DNA of 64,000 nucleotides, taken from NCBI RefSeq assembly GCF_006381105.1, contig NZ_VDET01000007.1:248001-312000 (forward strand), given 5' to 3'. Shown here one piece after another: positions 8,238-16,465 of the stretch. The notes below the pieces were generated by a model that worked only from the letters and a program-made list of their open reading frames with translations, was not told the DNA's origin and made no database searches. Position 1 is the stretch's first letter; each line of letters starts with the position of its first letter. Origin of the DNA: Flavicella sediminum (GTDB lineage Bacteria > Bacteroidota > Bacteroidia > Flavobacteriales > Flavobacteriaceae). Made by a program: the position numbers and the translations under genes.

Positions 8238-8956
8238 AGGTCGTTGGCTAAATCTAAATCTGATGGCGTATCAATACCAATAACTTGGTAAGGCGTTTCT
8301 ACCATTTTTATTTTTTTTCCATATTCTAAAAACCGTATTCCTTCCAGTTTTTCAGTAGCTTCATTTTGCTGCATTGGCATTTTTGTAAATTCAATCAATG
8401 CCGATTTTCTAAATGCATAAATACCAATATGCTTAAAATATGTAGTAACTATTGTTTTATCTCTTGGATATGGAATTGGAGAACGAGAAAAATACATCAC
8501 ATGGTTGTCCTTATCCATTACCACTTTCACATTGTTAGGATTCTCAATGTCTTCCCAATTTGTCATGGGGTGCACCAAGGAAGCCAAATCTATTTTTGAA
8601 TCTACGTCTTTTTTAAAAACATCAATCAAATCTGCCAAAGGCTCTTTTCGGGTAAAAGGCTCATCTCCTTGTACATTTACCACTATATCTGCATCAATTT
8701 CTTTCGCTGCTTCTGCTATTCGGTCTGATCCGCAATCGTGCTCGGTTAAGCTCATAAATACTTTTCCTCCATTTTCCTCAACGGCTTTTTTAATCACTTC
8801 ACTATCCGTAATTACATAAACATCATCAAATAAATTGGTGTTTTTTGTGGCTTCATACGTTCTAATGATCACAGGTTTTCCTGCTAAATCTTTTAATAGT
8901 TTTCCTGGGAATCGAGAAGCCTCAAAACGGGCAGGAATCATTGCAATAACTTTCAT
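8228..8956 (-). CDS. kdsB: 3-deoxy-manno-octulosonate cytidylyltransferase (CMP-KDO synthetase)
   Basis: A 242-residue GT-A-like nucleotidyltransferase that activates KDO with CTP to CMP-KDO for lipid A-core synthesis in the cytoplasm. The N-terminal IPARFEASRFPGKLL is the KdsB signature (IPARYxSTRxPGK); VVNVQGDEPF (about 92-101) and HIGIYAFRK near residue 185 are also typical. Length matches the family (about 240-250). It is the first gene of a two-gene unit with the HAD phosphatase, behind a good promoter at 9006-9035. Its presence implies that the organism makes KDO-containing LPS. Confidence 0.95.
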   Translation of the reverse strand: MKVIAMIPARFEASRFPGKLLKDLAGKPVIIRTYEATKNTNLFDDVYVITDSEVIKKAVEENGGKVFMSLTEHDCGSDRIAEAAKEIDADIVVNVQGDEPFTRKEPLADLIDVFKKDVDSKIDLASLVHPMTNWEDIENPNNVKVVMDKDNHVMYFSRSPIPYPRDKTIVTTYFKHIGIYAFRKSALIEFTKMPMQQNEATEKLEGIRFLEYGKKIKMVETPYQVIGIDTPSDLDLANDLWK

Positions 8957-9005
8957 AAATGGAAATAGTATCTACAAGAAAAATTCTTACTTGAATTTTC
9001 AAAAT

Positions 9006-9035
9006 CAAAGATATTGAAAAAGAAGCAAGGCCAAT
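9006..9035 (-). promoter_or_regulatory. kdsB promoter
   Basis: On the minus strand, TTG (9035-9033), 19 bases, then TATCTTTG (9013-9006): both Bacteroidota elements at the expected spacing, about 50 bases before the kdsB ATG. Confidence 0.6.
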
Positions 9036-9158
9036 AAAAATTTCTATTTTTAAATTTTAGAAAGACTTTCAAAAATTCGTTAAAAGAGATAACATATCTT
9101 TAACACTTGTTTCCTACATCTTTTAACAAAGTTTAAGACGCCAATTCAATTAATTTCT

Positions 9159-9166
9159 TACTTTTG
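9159..9166 (+). promoter_or_regulatory. -7 element in front of the first very small ORF
   Basis: TACTTTTG fits TAnnTTTG exactly and ends four bases before three tandem ATG codons (9171, 9174, 9177). The transcript would therefore be leaderless or nearly so. Confidence 0.45.
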
Positions 9167-9170
9167 TGAC

Positions 9171-9329
9171 ATGATGATGAAAAACCAAATTATAACAGTC
9201 CTTACAAACAAGGTATTAGCCACGTTAAAAGCAGTTTTTAACATGGAAAATACGGCAATGTCAATGGTATTAGTTAAGGTTCAGAAGCAAGATTTAAGAA
9301 AAAGCCCTCATCATTATTTAAAAAAATAA
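9171..9329 (+). CDS. Possible small protein, 52 residues
   Basis: ATG at 9171 (or the tandem ATGs at 9174 or 9177) to TAA at 9327-9329, giving up to 52 residues. The product is basic and amphipathic (VLATLKAVFNMENTAMSMVL, then QKQDLRKSPHHYLKK). It lies between an exact -7 element and a good terminator (9355-9386), which supports real expression, but the coding status is unproven; the transcript could instead be a small RNA. I recognise no family. Confidence 0.4.
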   Translation: MMMKNQIITVLTNKVLATLKAVFNMENTAMSMVLVKVQKQDLRKSPHHYLKK

Positions 9330-9354
9330 TTTACAATTATTAAATAATATTCAA

Positions 9355-9386
9355 GGTGCTTTTTTAAACAAAAAGCACCTTTTTTT
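9355..9386 (+). terminator. Terminator after the 52-residue ORF
   Basis: GGTGCTTTTT (9355-9364) pairs with AAAAAGCACC (9370-9379) around a five-base loop, followed by seven T. Confidence 0.8.
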
Positions 9387-9419
9387 ATACCCAATAAGTA
9401 ACATTAAAAATCAAATATT

Positions 9420-9545
9420 ATGAAAACAAACACCATGAAAAACATCGCCAAAAACATTCAATTATTAGCCCAGGTCATTGTACAACAGTTAACTTTTATG
9501 CAACTTAAAGATCACATACGCCCCATATATTTACACCATCGTTAA
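9420..9545 (+). CDS. Possible small protein, 41 residues
   Basis: ATG at 9420 to TAA at 9543-9545. The product is basic and helix-prone (MKNIAKNIQLLAQVIVQQL; tail RPIYLHHR). It sits directly after a terminator and ends 11 bases before the 122-residue gene, so it could be a short upstream ORF of that gene. There is a -7-like TATATTTA at 9526-9533 inside it. Coding status uncertain. Confidence 0.25.
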   Translation: MKTNTMKNIAKNIQLLAQVIVQQLTFMQLKDHIRPIYLHHR

Positions 9546-9556
9546 AATAGAATATT

Positions 9557-9925
9557 ATGTACACAAACAACTTCACTCCGATTAGAGAATACAGTTATAC
9601 TGTAACAAAAAAAGATGTAAACAAAAACAAAGTATTGCTTCCAAATGTATTGTACAATACCATGGAATCTACAGCAATAAACTCTTTAGCCTCTATTAAA
9701 GATGCACTTCATGTGGATCAACACTTATTTAAGCTTCATATTTTAAAAAACGCCTATTTAAAAGACAGCTTAAAATTGACTCCTAAAATTCAAAAACTGA
9801 ACCGAGAGGAAGTCCTATTGCATATCTATGTATACAAAGAAATTAAAAATGAATTAGAAATAATTTGCGAAGCTACTTTTGGATTTAAATTCAAAGAAAA
9901 TGTCAGCTTAAATATAGCCTCTTAA
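9557..9925 (+). CDS. Hypothetical protein, possible hotdog fold
   Basis: A 122-residue soluble protein. The layout of a central helix (VLYNTMESTAINSLASI, residues 31-47) followed by strands with alternating hydrophobic residues (EVLLHIYVYKE, ELEIICEATFGFKF) is like a hotdog-fold thioesterase or dehydratase, but the catalytic motif is not obvious and the assignment is tentative. It has its own terminator at 9932-9963 and lies just upstream of the DEAD-box helicase. Function unknown. Confidence 0.6.
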   Translation: MYTNNFTPIREYSYTVTKKDVNKNKVLLPNVLYNTMESTAINSLASIKDALHVDQHLFKLHILKNAYLKDSLKLTPKIQKLNREEVLLHIYVYKEIKNELEIICEATFGFKFKENVSLNIAS

Positions 9926-9931
9926 ACAACT

Positions 9932-9963
9932 AAGGGAGGTTTTCTATTGCCTCCCTTATTTTA
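9932..9963 (+). terminator. Terminator after the possible hotdog protein
   Basis: AAGGGAGG (9932-9939) pairs with CCTCCCTT (9950-9957) around a ten-base loop, followed by ATTTTA. Confidence 0.7.
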
Positions 9964-9975
9964 AATGTTTCCTAA

Positions 9976-9994
9976 AAAGGTAATGACTACCTTT
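9976..9994 (+). promoter_or_regulatory. Operator-like inverted repeat over the helicase -7 element
   Basis: AAAGGTA (9976-9982), five bases, TACCTTT (9988-9994): a perfect seven-base inverted repeat. Its right arm is part of the -7 element TACCTTTG (9988-9995), which lies 16 bases before the helicase ATG. A protein bound here would sit on the promoter; alternatively the repeat is chance. Confidence 0.4.
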
Positions 9995-10011
9995 GTGGCT
10001 TATTAAAATTT

Positions 10012-11256
10012 ATGACATTTAAAGAAATTAACATTATTGCTCCCATACTAAGAGCTTTGGAAGCACAAGGATACACACAACCAACACCTATTCAAGAACA
10101 AGCAATTCCTATTTTATTAAAAGGAACCGACTTGTTGGGCTGTGCTCAAACCGGAACAGGAAAAACAGCAGCGTTTGCTATTCCCATTATTCAACAATTA
10201 TTTTTAGATAAAAACACCCAACAAGGGAGAAAAAAAATAAAGGCCTTAATTGTAACACCTACCAGAGAACTTGCCATTCAAATTGCTGACAATTTTACAG
10301 CATACTCAGCACACACACATTTAAAAAATGCAGTTATTTTTGGAGGTGTAAAACAAGGGAGACAAACAGATACTTTAAAACAAGGAGTAGATATTTTAGT
10401 TGCAACTCCTGGAAGACTCTTAGATTTAATGCAGCAAGGTTTTATCAGCCTTAAAGATGTTGAATATTTTGTTTTGGATGAAGCCGATCAAATGTTAGAC
10501 ATGGGGTTTATACATGATATAAAAAGATTGTTGACAAAATTACCAACGAAAAGACAATCCCTATTTTTCTCGGCAACGATGCCACAGACTATAGCCGACC
10601 TGTCTCATACCATTTTAACAGATTATCAAAGAGTATCAATTGAACCTGAACAAGCCACTGCTGAAAAAGTAGAACAAGCCATTTATTTTGTACAAAAATC
10701 GGATAAAATTAAATTGCTGACAGAATTACTGAATGACCAAGAAGGTAAGTCTACATTAGTTTTTTCAAGAACAAAACATGGTGCTGATAAAATTGTAAAA
10801 AAATTAGCACAGCAAGGAATTAAATCGGCAGCCATTCACGGTAACAAATCTCAAAATGCTCGTCAAAAAGCATTAGGAGCGTTTAAAAACGGAGAATTAC
10901 ATGTTCTTTTAGCAACTGATATTGCAGCCAGAGGAATTGATGTTTCTGAATTATCGTTAGTCATCAATTTTGATTTACCTAATATTCCAGAAACCTATGT
11001 ACATAGAATTGGTAGAACCGGTAGAGCAAAAGCAAGTGGAATTGCCATTTCTTTTTGTGATGCAGAAGAAAGAGCCTATTTAAAAGACATAGAAAAGTTG
11101 ATTGGACAAAAAGTACCCGTAATTAATGAACATGATTATGTGGACACTTCAGCACCTCAAACTTTGTCGAAACAAAAACAACAAGCAAAAAGAAAACCCT
11201 CACCTAGCAAAGGAAAACCTAAGCAAAAAAGAAGAAGGCCAAACAACAATCAATAA
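10012..11256 (+). CDS. DEAD-box ATP-dependent RNA helicase (RhlE-like)
   Basis: A 414-residue DEAD-box helicase with all motifs: Q motif PTPIQ (24-28), Walker A AQTGTGKT (45-52), PTRELA, TPGR, DEAD, SAT, ARGID and HRIGRTGR. A short basic C-terminal tail (KRKPSPSKGKPKQKRRRP) probably binds RNA. Such enzymes unwind short RNA duplexes in ribosome assembly and mRNA turnover, often during growth in the cold. A cold-shock protein gene follows 150 bases downstream with its own promoter, which fits a cold-adaptation context. A perfect inverted repeat overlaps its promoter. RhlE rather than DeaD/CsdA is suggested by length and the short tail. Confidence 0.92.
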   Translation: MTFKEINIIAPILRALEAQGYTQPTPIQEQAIPILLKGTDLLGCAQTGTGKTAAFAIPIIQQLFLDKNTQQGRKKIKALIVTPTRELAIQIADNFTAYSAHTHLKNAVIFGGVKQGRQTDTLKQGVDILVATPGRLLDLMQQGFISLKDVEYFVLDEADQMLDMGFIHDIKRLLTKLPTKRQSLFFSATMPQTIADLSHTILTDYQRVSIEPEQATAEKVEQAIYFVQKSDKIKLLTELLNDQEGKSTLVFSRTKHGADKIVKKLAQQGIKSAAIHGNKSQNARQKALGAFKNGELHVLLATDIAARGIDVSELSLVINFDLPNIPETYVHRIGRTGRAKASGIAISFCDAEERAYLKDIEKLIGQKVPVINEHDYVDTSAPQTLSKQKQQAKRKPSPSKGKPKQKRRRPNNNQ

Positions 11257-11348
11257 TTTTATCTATCACTTTGGTTTACAATTTGTTCACATTGCGAATG
11301 ATGAAACAGCTAGATTATTATTTTTTCAATAATAATTGATAAAAACCA

Positions 11349-11377
11349 TTGATATCTAAAGATAAAGGTTAAATTTG
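11349..11377 (+). promoter_or_regulatory. Promoter of the first cold-shock gene
   Basis: TTG (11349-11351), 18 bases, then TAAATTTG (11370-11377): both Bacteroidota elements at the expected spacing, 29 bases before the ATG at 11407. Confidence 0.65.
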
Positions 11378-11406
11378 TTACTATTATTATTATTTAATTT
11401 ATTACA

Positions 11407-11598
11407 ATGAGCACAGGTACAGTAAAGTTTTTCAATGAAACTAAAGGTTTTGGTTTTATTACAGAGGAAGGGTCTAGCGAAGATCATTTCGTACACATTT
11501 CAGGTTTGATCGATGAAATCCGTGAGGGTGACAAAGTAGAATTTGAATTGAAAGAAGGTAAAAAAGGATTAAATGCAGTTGACGTAAAAGTTATCTAA
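11407..11598 (+). CDS. CspA-family cold-shock protein (copy 1)
   Basis: A 63-residue OB-fold nucleic-acid chaperone. RNP1 is KGFGFIT (13-19) and RNP2 is DHFVHIS (26-32), so the aromatic RNA-binding residues are present. It differs from the second copy at 34881 at 12 of 63 positions, mostly around residues 21-27. It has its own promoter and terminator, downstream of a DEAD-box helicase. CspA proteins melt RNA secondary structure; not all are cold-induced, so the inducing condition is not certain. Confidence 0.93.
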   Translation: MSTGTVKFFNETKGFGFITEEGSSEDHFVHISGLIDEIREGDKVEFELKEGKKGLNAVDVKVI

Positions 11599-11619
11599 AT
11601 ATATCTTTTTAAATTATTT

Positions 11620-11648
11620 AAAACCTATCTTTTTTGATGGGTTTTTTT
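11620..11648 (+). terminator. Terminator of the first cold-shock gene
   Basis: AAAACCTATC (11620-11629) pairs with GATGGGTTTT (11636-11645; one G-U pair) around a six-base loop, with a T-run to 11648. Confidence 0.7.
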
Positions 11649-11659
11649 ATGCCCTCTTT

Positions 11660-13261
11660 TTACTTTATTTTCTGAACTCTTTTTAAGTGTAAATGGTTGA
11701 TAGGGTTAATTCCAAGATTCTTTATGTTCTTATGCATAAACCGAACAGCAACGTCATAATACAAAGGAATTACCGGAGCCTCTTCAATCAATAATCGATC
11801 CATTCGCTGATACAACAAATGTCGTTTTTCTCGACTCGTTGTTTTAATGGCTTGCTTGTACAAAGCATCAAATTGCATGTTACTAAAATGGGTGTAGTTG
11901 GGCCCTCCCGGAGAAAAATAATCTTTGCAAAAAATAAATAAATAATTTTCAGCATCTGGATAATCCGCTACCCAACTCCCTCGATAAATACTCAATTGAC
12001 CATTTTTTTTAGTCTGCCTTAATGTTGAAGGTGGCATTACTTCAATAGCAACCTTTAAGCCTATCTTTCCTAACTGTCGCTGGATGTATTCACACAAATC
12101 CACATACTGACTGTCTGTATTAATAGTAATCTTCGGATTTTCATCTCCTGTTTCTTCTTTATACGACTTCACCAACTGTTTGGCTTTTTCTGGTTGGTAC
12201 GTATAGCCTTTGGCATTGTTAAATGAAGGTAGGCCTTTTGGAATAAAACCGTTAATTGCAGGAGTACCAATTCCATTTCTTAAATACAAAATCATTTTTT
12301 CACGATCGAAACCATAATTTATGGCTTGTCTAATTTTTTTTGAATGCAAACATTTTTCCGTTTCTGTATCTAAGTAAACACCCAAATACTCTGTATTTAA
12401 ATACGGACTTTTAATCATTTCTATTTTAGAACGATATCTTTTATGTAAAGCTCCTTCTTGCGTTAACAAATCGTCTTTATACGAAACATCAATACTATTT
12501 AAAAAGTCAGCCTTTCCTTGAATAAACTGCAAAAACTCACTTTGTTTGTCTGGTAAAAAAGTAATAGCTACTGCTTCCATATAAGGCAAGGAACTACCAT
12601 CACTATCTTTTTCATAATACAACGGATTTTTGCGAAAAACCAATTTTGTATTTTCTATCCATAATTTAAATTGAAAAGGTCCCGTTCCAATAGGGTTGGC
12701 TCTAAAAGTATCTCCAAAATAGGCAATAGCTTCTTTAGGCACTACAGAGCAATATTTCATACTTAAAATACTTAAAAAAGGGGGAAACGCCTGTTTTAAT
12801 TTTATGCTAAAAGTACTGTCATTTACCGCTTCAAAATGTTTAGCATAATTCAACACCCATTTTCCTGGTGCAGCAACTTCGGGATCTAACAAGCGCTTAA
12901 AACTATATACAAAATCTTTTGCCACTACTTTTCGTGTCTTTTTTTTACCGAATAAATCGTGTTTGTGAAAAAACACATCCGACCGTAAATGAAAAACATA
13001 GTTCAATCCATCAGCTGATATTTCCCAAGAATTTGCGATATCGGGTAAAACTTCCAAAGCATCATTCAATTGCACCAAGCCGCTAAACAATTGGGTGGTC
13101 GCCCAAATTGTACGCATGTCCTTTGCAAAGGCAGGGTCTAAAGTAGAAATATTAGAATGCTCGTTGTAGCGAAAAACCTTCGATAAGTCTTTGTTATTCG
13201 TGCTTTTAGAACATGAAATAGCCAATAAAAATAACAGGCAGCAACAGATATATTTTTTCAA
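11660..13261 (-). CDS. Oligopeptide/dipeptide-type ABC-transporter substrate-binding lipoprotein
   Basis: A 533-residue family-5 extracellular solute-binding protein (DppA/OppA type) with a lipoprotein signal (LLAISC, Cys17). The family opening is clear: STLDPAFAKD near residue 40, ANSWEISADGLNYVFHLR near 95-112, and the later IRQAINYGFDREKMI. In the characterised family these proteins deliver peptides, nickel or other ligands to an ABC permease. No permease or ATPase gene is adjacent, so this is an orphan receptor, a common arrangement in Bacteroidota. The ligand is unknown. It is divergent from mtaB across a 193-base spacer. Confidence 0.85.
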   Translation of the reverse strand: MKKYICCCLLFLLAISCSKSTNNKDLSKVFRYNEHSNISTLDPAFAKDMRTIWATTQLFSGLVQLNDALEVLPDIANSWEISADGLNYVFHLRSDVFFHKHDLFGKKKTRKVVAKDFVYSFKRLLDPEVAAPGKWVLNYAKHFEAVNDSTFSIKLKQAFPPFLSILSMKYCSVVPKEAIAYFGDTFRANPIGTGPFQFKLWIENTKLVFRKNPLYYEKDSDGSSLPYMEAVAITFLPDKQSEFLQFIQGKADFLNSIDVSYKDDLLTQEGALHKRYRSKIEMIKSPYLNTEYLGVYLDTETEKCLHSKKIRQAINYGFDREKMILYLRNGIGTPAINGFIPKGLPSFNNAKGYTYQPEKAKQLVKSYKEETGDENPKITINTDSQYVDLCEYIQRQLGKIGLKVAIEVMPPSTLRQTKKNGQLSIYRGSWVADYPDAENYLFIFCKDYFSPGGPNYTHFSNMQFDALYKQAIKTTSREKRHLLYQRMDRLLIEEAPVIPLYYDVAVRFMHKNIKNLGINPINHLHLKRVQKIK

Positions 13262-13426
13262 ATTATTTTTAATTTTAAGTCAATTAATTCCAAAAGAACC
13301 AATCAGTAATTTACTTTATATCAACTTGGTAAAGTTACATTTGTTTTTTCACCTAAATTGCTTCCAACAAAAATGAAATAGGTAAAAAAAAGAAGAATTC
13401 CTGTTTCAATCTTTAACTATATAACT

Positions 13427-13434
13427 TACTTTTG
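13427..13434 (+). promoter_or_regulatory. -7 element of mtaB
   Basis: TACTTTTG, an exact TAnnTTTG match, 21 bases before the mtaB ATG. No -33 TTG at normal spacing. Confidence 0.45.
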
Positions 13435-13454
13435 TAGTCGCTAAAAATACAAGA

Positions 13455-14777
13455 ATGAATGCACATAAAAAAGTAGCATTTTATACCTTAGGGTGTAAAT
13501 TGAATTTTTCTGAAACCTCGACAATTGCTAGAAATTTTCAAGACGAAGGTTTTGAACGTGTGGAATTTGATGAAGTCGCAGATATTTATGTGATCAACAC
13601 TTGTTCTGTAACCGATAATGCCGACAAACGTTTTAAGACCATTGTAAAAAACGCCTTAAAAAAGAACGATGAAGCTTTCTTAATTGCTGTTGGTTGTTAC
13701 GCACAATTAAAACCTGAAGAATTGGCCGCTGTTGATGGAGTTGATTTGGTTTTGGGTGCTACCGAAAAATTTAAAGTTACTGATTACATCAACGATCTTT
13801 CGAAAAATGACATGGGAGAAGTACACTCATGTGAAATTTCTGAAGCAGATTTTTATGTCGGCTCCTACTCTATTGGCGATAGAACACGTGCTTTCTTAAA
13901 AGTACAAGATGGTTGCGATTACAAATGTACTTATTGCACCATTCCATTGGCCAGAGGAATTTCTAGAAGTGATACTTTGGAAAATGTACTTACAAATGCC
14001 AAAGAAATTTCAAAAAAAGGAATTCAAGAAATTGTATTGACTGGGGTGAATATTGGTGATTATGGAAAAGGTGAATTTGGAAACAAAAAACACGAACACA
14101 CTTTTTTTGAACTTGTGCAAGCTTTGGATAAAGTGGAAGGCATAAAAAGATTGCGAATTTCTTCTATTGAACCCAATTTGTTAAAAAGTGAAACCATCGA
14201 TTTTGTTGCCCAATCGAAAAGCTTTGTGCCACATTTTCATATTCCTTTACAAAGTGGAAGCGATGCGCTTTTAAAATTAATGAAACGTCGTTATTTACGA
14301 CAAACCTATACCGATAGAGTTACGGCTATCAAAGAGAAAATGCCTAATGCCTGTATTGGTGTTGATGTGATTGTAGGATTTCCTGGAGAAACGGATGAAT
14401 TGTTTTTAGAAACCTACAATTATTTAAATGAAATGAACATTTCCTACTTACATGTCTTTACCTATTCAGAGCGACCAAATACGGAAGCGGCAGTAATGGA
14501 AGGAGAAATTCCTTTAAAAACTAGACAAAAACGAAGTAAAATGCTTCGCGGCTTGTCGGTAAAAAAGAGAAGAGCCTTTTATGAAAGTCAGATAAATACA
14601 GAACATACGGTACTTTTTGAAAGTGAAAACAAAGAAGGTTATATTCAAGGTTTTACAGAAAATTATGTAAAAGTAAAAACTCCATGGAACCCAGCCTTAG
14701 TGAATACCACACATGCCATTCACTTAACAAAAATTGATGAAGACGGACTGGTACGTTTTGATTTTTTAAAATCTTAA
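13455..14777 (+). CDS. mtaB: tRNA t6A37 methylthiotransferase
   Basis: A 440-residue radical-SAM methylthiotransferase. The N-terminal UPF0004 domain has the three auxiliary-cluster cysteines Cys14 (YTLGCKLNFSE), Cys50 (INTCSVTD) and Cys81 (VGCYAQ). The radical-SAM cluster is CDYKCTYC (Cys154, Cys158, Cys161), and a C-terminal TRAM domain follows. The LGCKLNFSE opening is typical of MtaB, which converts t6A to ms2t6A at position 37 of ANN-decoding tRNAs, rather than MiaB (GCQMN) or RimO. The ATG at 13455 sits right behind a -7 element. Confidence 0.92.
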   Translation: MNAHKKVAFYTLGCKLNFSETSTIARNFQDEGFERVEFDEVADIYVINTCSVTDNADKRFKTIVKNALKKNDEAFLIAVGCYAQLKPEELAAVDGVDLVLGATEKFKVTDYINDLSKNDMGEVHSCEISEADFYVGSYSIGDRTRAFLKVQDGCDYKCTYCTIPLARGISRSDTLENVLTNAKEISKKGIQEIVLTGVNIGDYGKGEFGNKKHEHTFFELVQALDKVEGIKRLRISSIEPNLLKSETIDFVAQSKSFVPHFHIPLQSGSDALLKLMKRRYLRQTYTDRVTAIKEKMPNACIGVDVIVGFPGETDELFLETYNYLNEMNISYLHVFTYSERPNTEAAVMEGEIPLKTRQKRSKMLRGLSVKKRRAFYESQINTEHTVLFESENKEGYIQGFTENYVKVKTPWNPALVNTTHAIHLTKIDEDGLVRFDFLKS

Positions 14778-14838
14778 AAATAAAATTCTAACTTGTTTCT
14801 GTCCTAAAAAGCTCGGATCAAAATCCTATCTTTATAAA

Positions 14839-15492
14839 ATGAAAAAGCATTTGTATTTTGTCCCTGGAACAGCAGCAAGCCCTAAAATATTTGAGCGACT
14901 GCAATTGCCCGAGGATCAATTTGAATTGCATTTTTTAGAATGGTTTCTTCCAGAATCAAAAAAAGAAACGATAGAATCCTATGCCAAACGTATGTGCCAA
15001 TTGGTAAAACATGAAAAACCTGTGTTGATTGGGGTTTCATTTGGAGGCATTTTGGTACAGGAAATGAGTAAAATTATTCCTTGTGAAAAGGTAGTTCTTA
15101 TCTCTTCTGTAAAAAATAAAGACGAATTGTCGAGTCGTTTAAAAATTGTCAAGTTCTTAAAAGCCTATAAGCTATTTCCTTCTAGTCATATTTCAAACAT
15201 TGAAACTATATTGGTCAAACTTTTTGGAGCGAAAGCCAAGAAAAGAATCAAAATGTATCAAATGTACTTATCTGTACGAGAACCTTTATTTTTAAATTGG
15301 GCTTTAAAACAAGCTGTTATTTGGCCTCAAAAAGAGACTTTAAAAGGTATGCTACATATCCATGGGACAACCGACCCTATTTTTCCTATAAAGTATATAA
15401 AAAATTGTATTCGCATAAAAAATGGTTCTCATATAATGATTATCACCAAAGCCAAGGAAATATCAAGTATTTTAGTTAAAAAACTTTTATAG
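14839..15492 (+). CDS. Alpha/beta-hydrolase family protein
   Basis: A 217-residue alpha/beta-hydrolase. The nucleophile elbow is GVSFGG (Ser near residue 68), the acid is the Asp in HGTTDPIFP (near 177), and the base is the His in NGSHIM (near 196). The oxyanion region is VPGTAA at the N-terminus. There is no signal peptide, so it is cytoplasmic. It probably cleaves an ester, thioester or similar bond; the substrate is unknown. It lies between mtaB (61 bases upstream) and a lytic transglycosylase gene (59 bases downstream). Confidence 0.8.
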   Translation: MKKHLYFVPGTAASPKIFERLQLPEDQFELHFLEWFLPESKKETIESYAKRMCQLVKHEKPVLIGVSFGGILVQEMSKIIPCEKVVLISSVKNKDELSSRLKIVKFLKAYKLFPSSHISNIETILVKLFGAKAKKRIKMYQMYLSVREPLFLNWALKQAVIWPQKETLKGMLHIHGTTDPIFPIKYIKNCIRIKNGSHIMIITKAKEISSILVKKLL

Positions 15493-15551
15493 TCTGTAGA
15501 ATTTTGTAACTTTAAGCTAGATTTAGTACTTCACATAAAATTCAATTTCAC

Positions 15552-16439
15552 ATGACTAAACTCCTTAACATAAGCTTCGCTTTTTGCTGTTTACTAGCGG
15601 CCTCTATTTTTGTATTCAGCACCACTGAAAGCACTAAAAGAACTAGTGAATCTTATGTCATAAAAGCGCTTAAAATTCCGAACAACTTAAATTTTGCTGG
15701 AGAACCTATTCCTTTAAACAAAGAAGATATTAGAGAACGAATTGATAGAGAATTTTTAGTGAATACCTATTGGCAATCAAACGCTTTGTTATTGATCAAA
15801 AGAAGCCATAAATATTTTCCAATTATTGAACCTATTTTAGCAAAAAACGGAATTCCAGACGATTTCAAATATTTGGCAGTTATAGAAAGTGGTTTGCAAA
15901 ATGTAACTTCTCCTGCTGGAGCAAGAGGCTTTTGGCAACTAATGAAAGAAACCGCCAAAGAAAATAATTTGGAAGTCAATTCTAATGTAGACGAGCGCTA
16001 TCACTTAGAAAAAGCAACGCAGGCCGCTTGTGATTATTTAAAACACTCTAAAGAATTATTTGGTAGTTGGACTTTGGCAGCTGCTGCTTATAACGCTGGT
16101 AACACTGGAGTTTCTAGACAATTAGAACGCCAAAAAGTAAGCAATTATTACGATTTATTATTAAGTGATGAAACCCAAAGATATTTGCCAAGAATTATAG
16201 CTTTAAAAGAAATTTTAACGCACGCCAGCAACTATGGTTTTATTTACGACAATGAAGATTTGTACAATTTAGAAGAAACAAAAAGTGTAAAAGTAGACAG
16301 TGCTATTTCTAATATTGCGGACTTTGCTTTAAAATTCAATACCAACTACAAAGAAATAAAAATTCACAATCCTTGGTTGCGGGAAAATAAATTGAACAAC
16401 AAAACGAAAGTGACTTATTATATAAAAGTTCCAAAGTAA
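15552..16439 (+). CDS. Membrane-anchored lytic transglycosylase
   Basis: A 295-residue protein with an N-terminal signal or anchor (about residues 5-25) and a family-1 soluble-lytic-transglycosylase (SLT) domain. The catalytic glutamate is Glu112 in LAVIESGLQN, followed by GARGFWQLM and AAAYNAGNTGV. These enzymes cleave the MurNAc-GlcNAc bond of peptidoglycan to form a 1,6-anhydro end. The last 45 residues (IADFALKFNTNYKEIKIHNPWL) look like a single LysM-like cell-wall binding segment, much shorter than the multi-LysM tail of MltD. It ends in a convergent terminator shared with the flavoenzyme gene. Confidence 0.88.
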   Translation: MTKLLNISFAFCCLLAASIFVFSTTESTKRTSESYVIKALKIPNNLNFAGEPIPLNKEDIRERIDREFLVNTYWQSNALLLIKRSHKYFPIIEPILAKNGIPDDFKYLAVIESGLQNVTSPAGARGFWQLMKETAKENNLEVNSNVDERYHLEKATQAACDYLKHSKELFGSWTLAAAAYNAGNTGVSRQLERQKVSNYYDLLLSDETQRYLPRIIALKEILTHASNYGFIYDNEDLYNLEETKSVKVDSAISNIADFALKFNTNYKEIKIHNPWLRENKLNNKTKVTYYIKVPK

Positions 16440-16465
16440 TACTTGACCAATTGTATGTTAACCAT

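Noticed and set aside
11314-11336. AT-only hairpin (ATTATTATT / AATAATAAT) after the helicase gene
   Set aside because: All A-T stem with no following T-run; not a convincing terminator.
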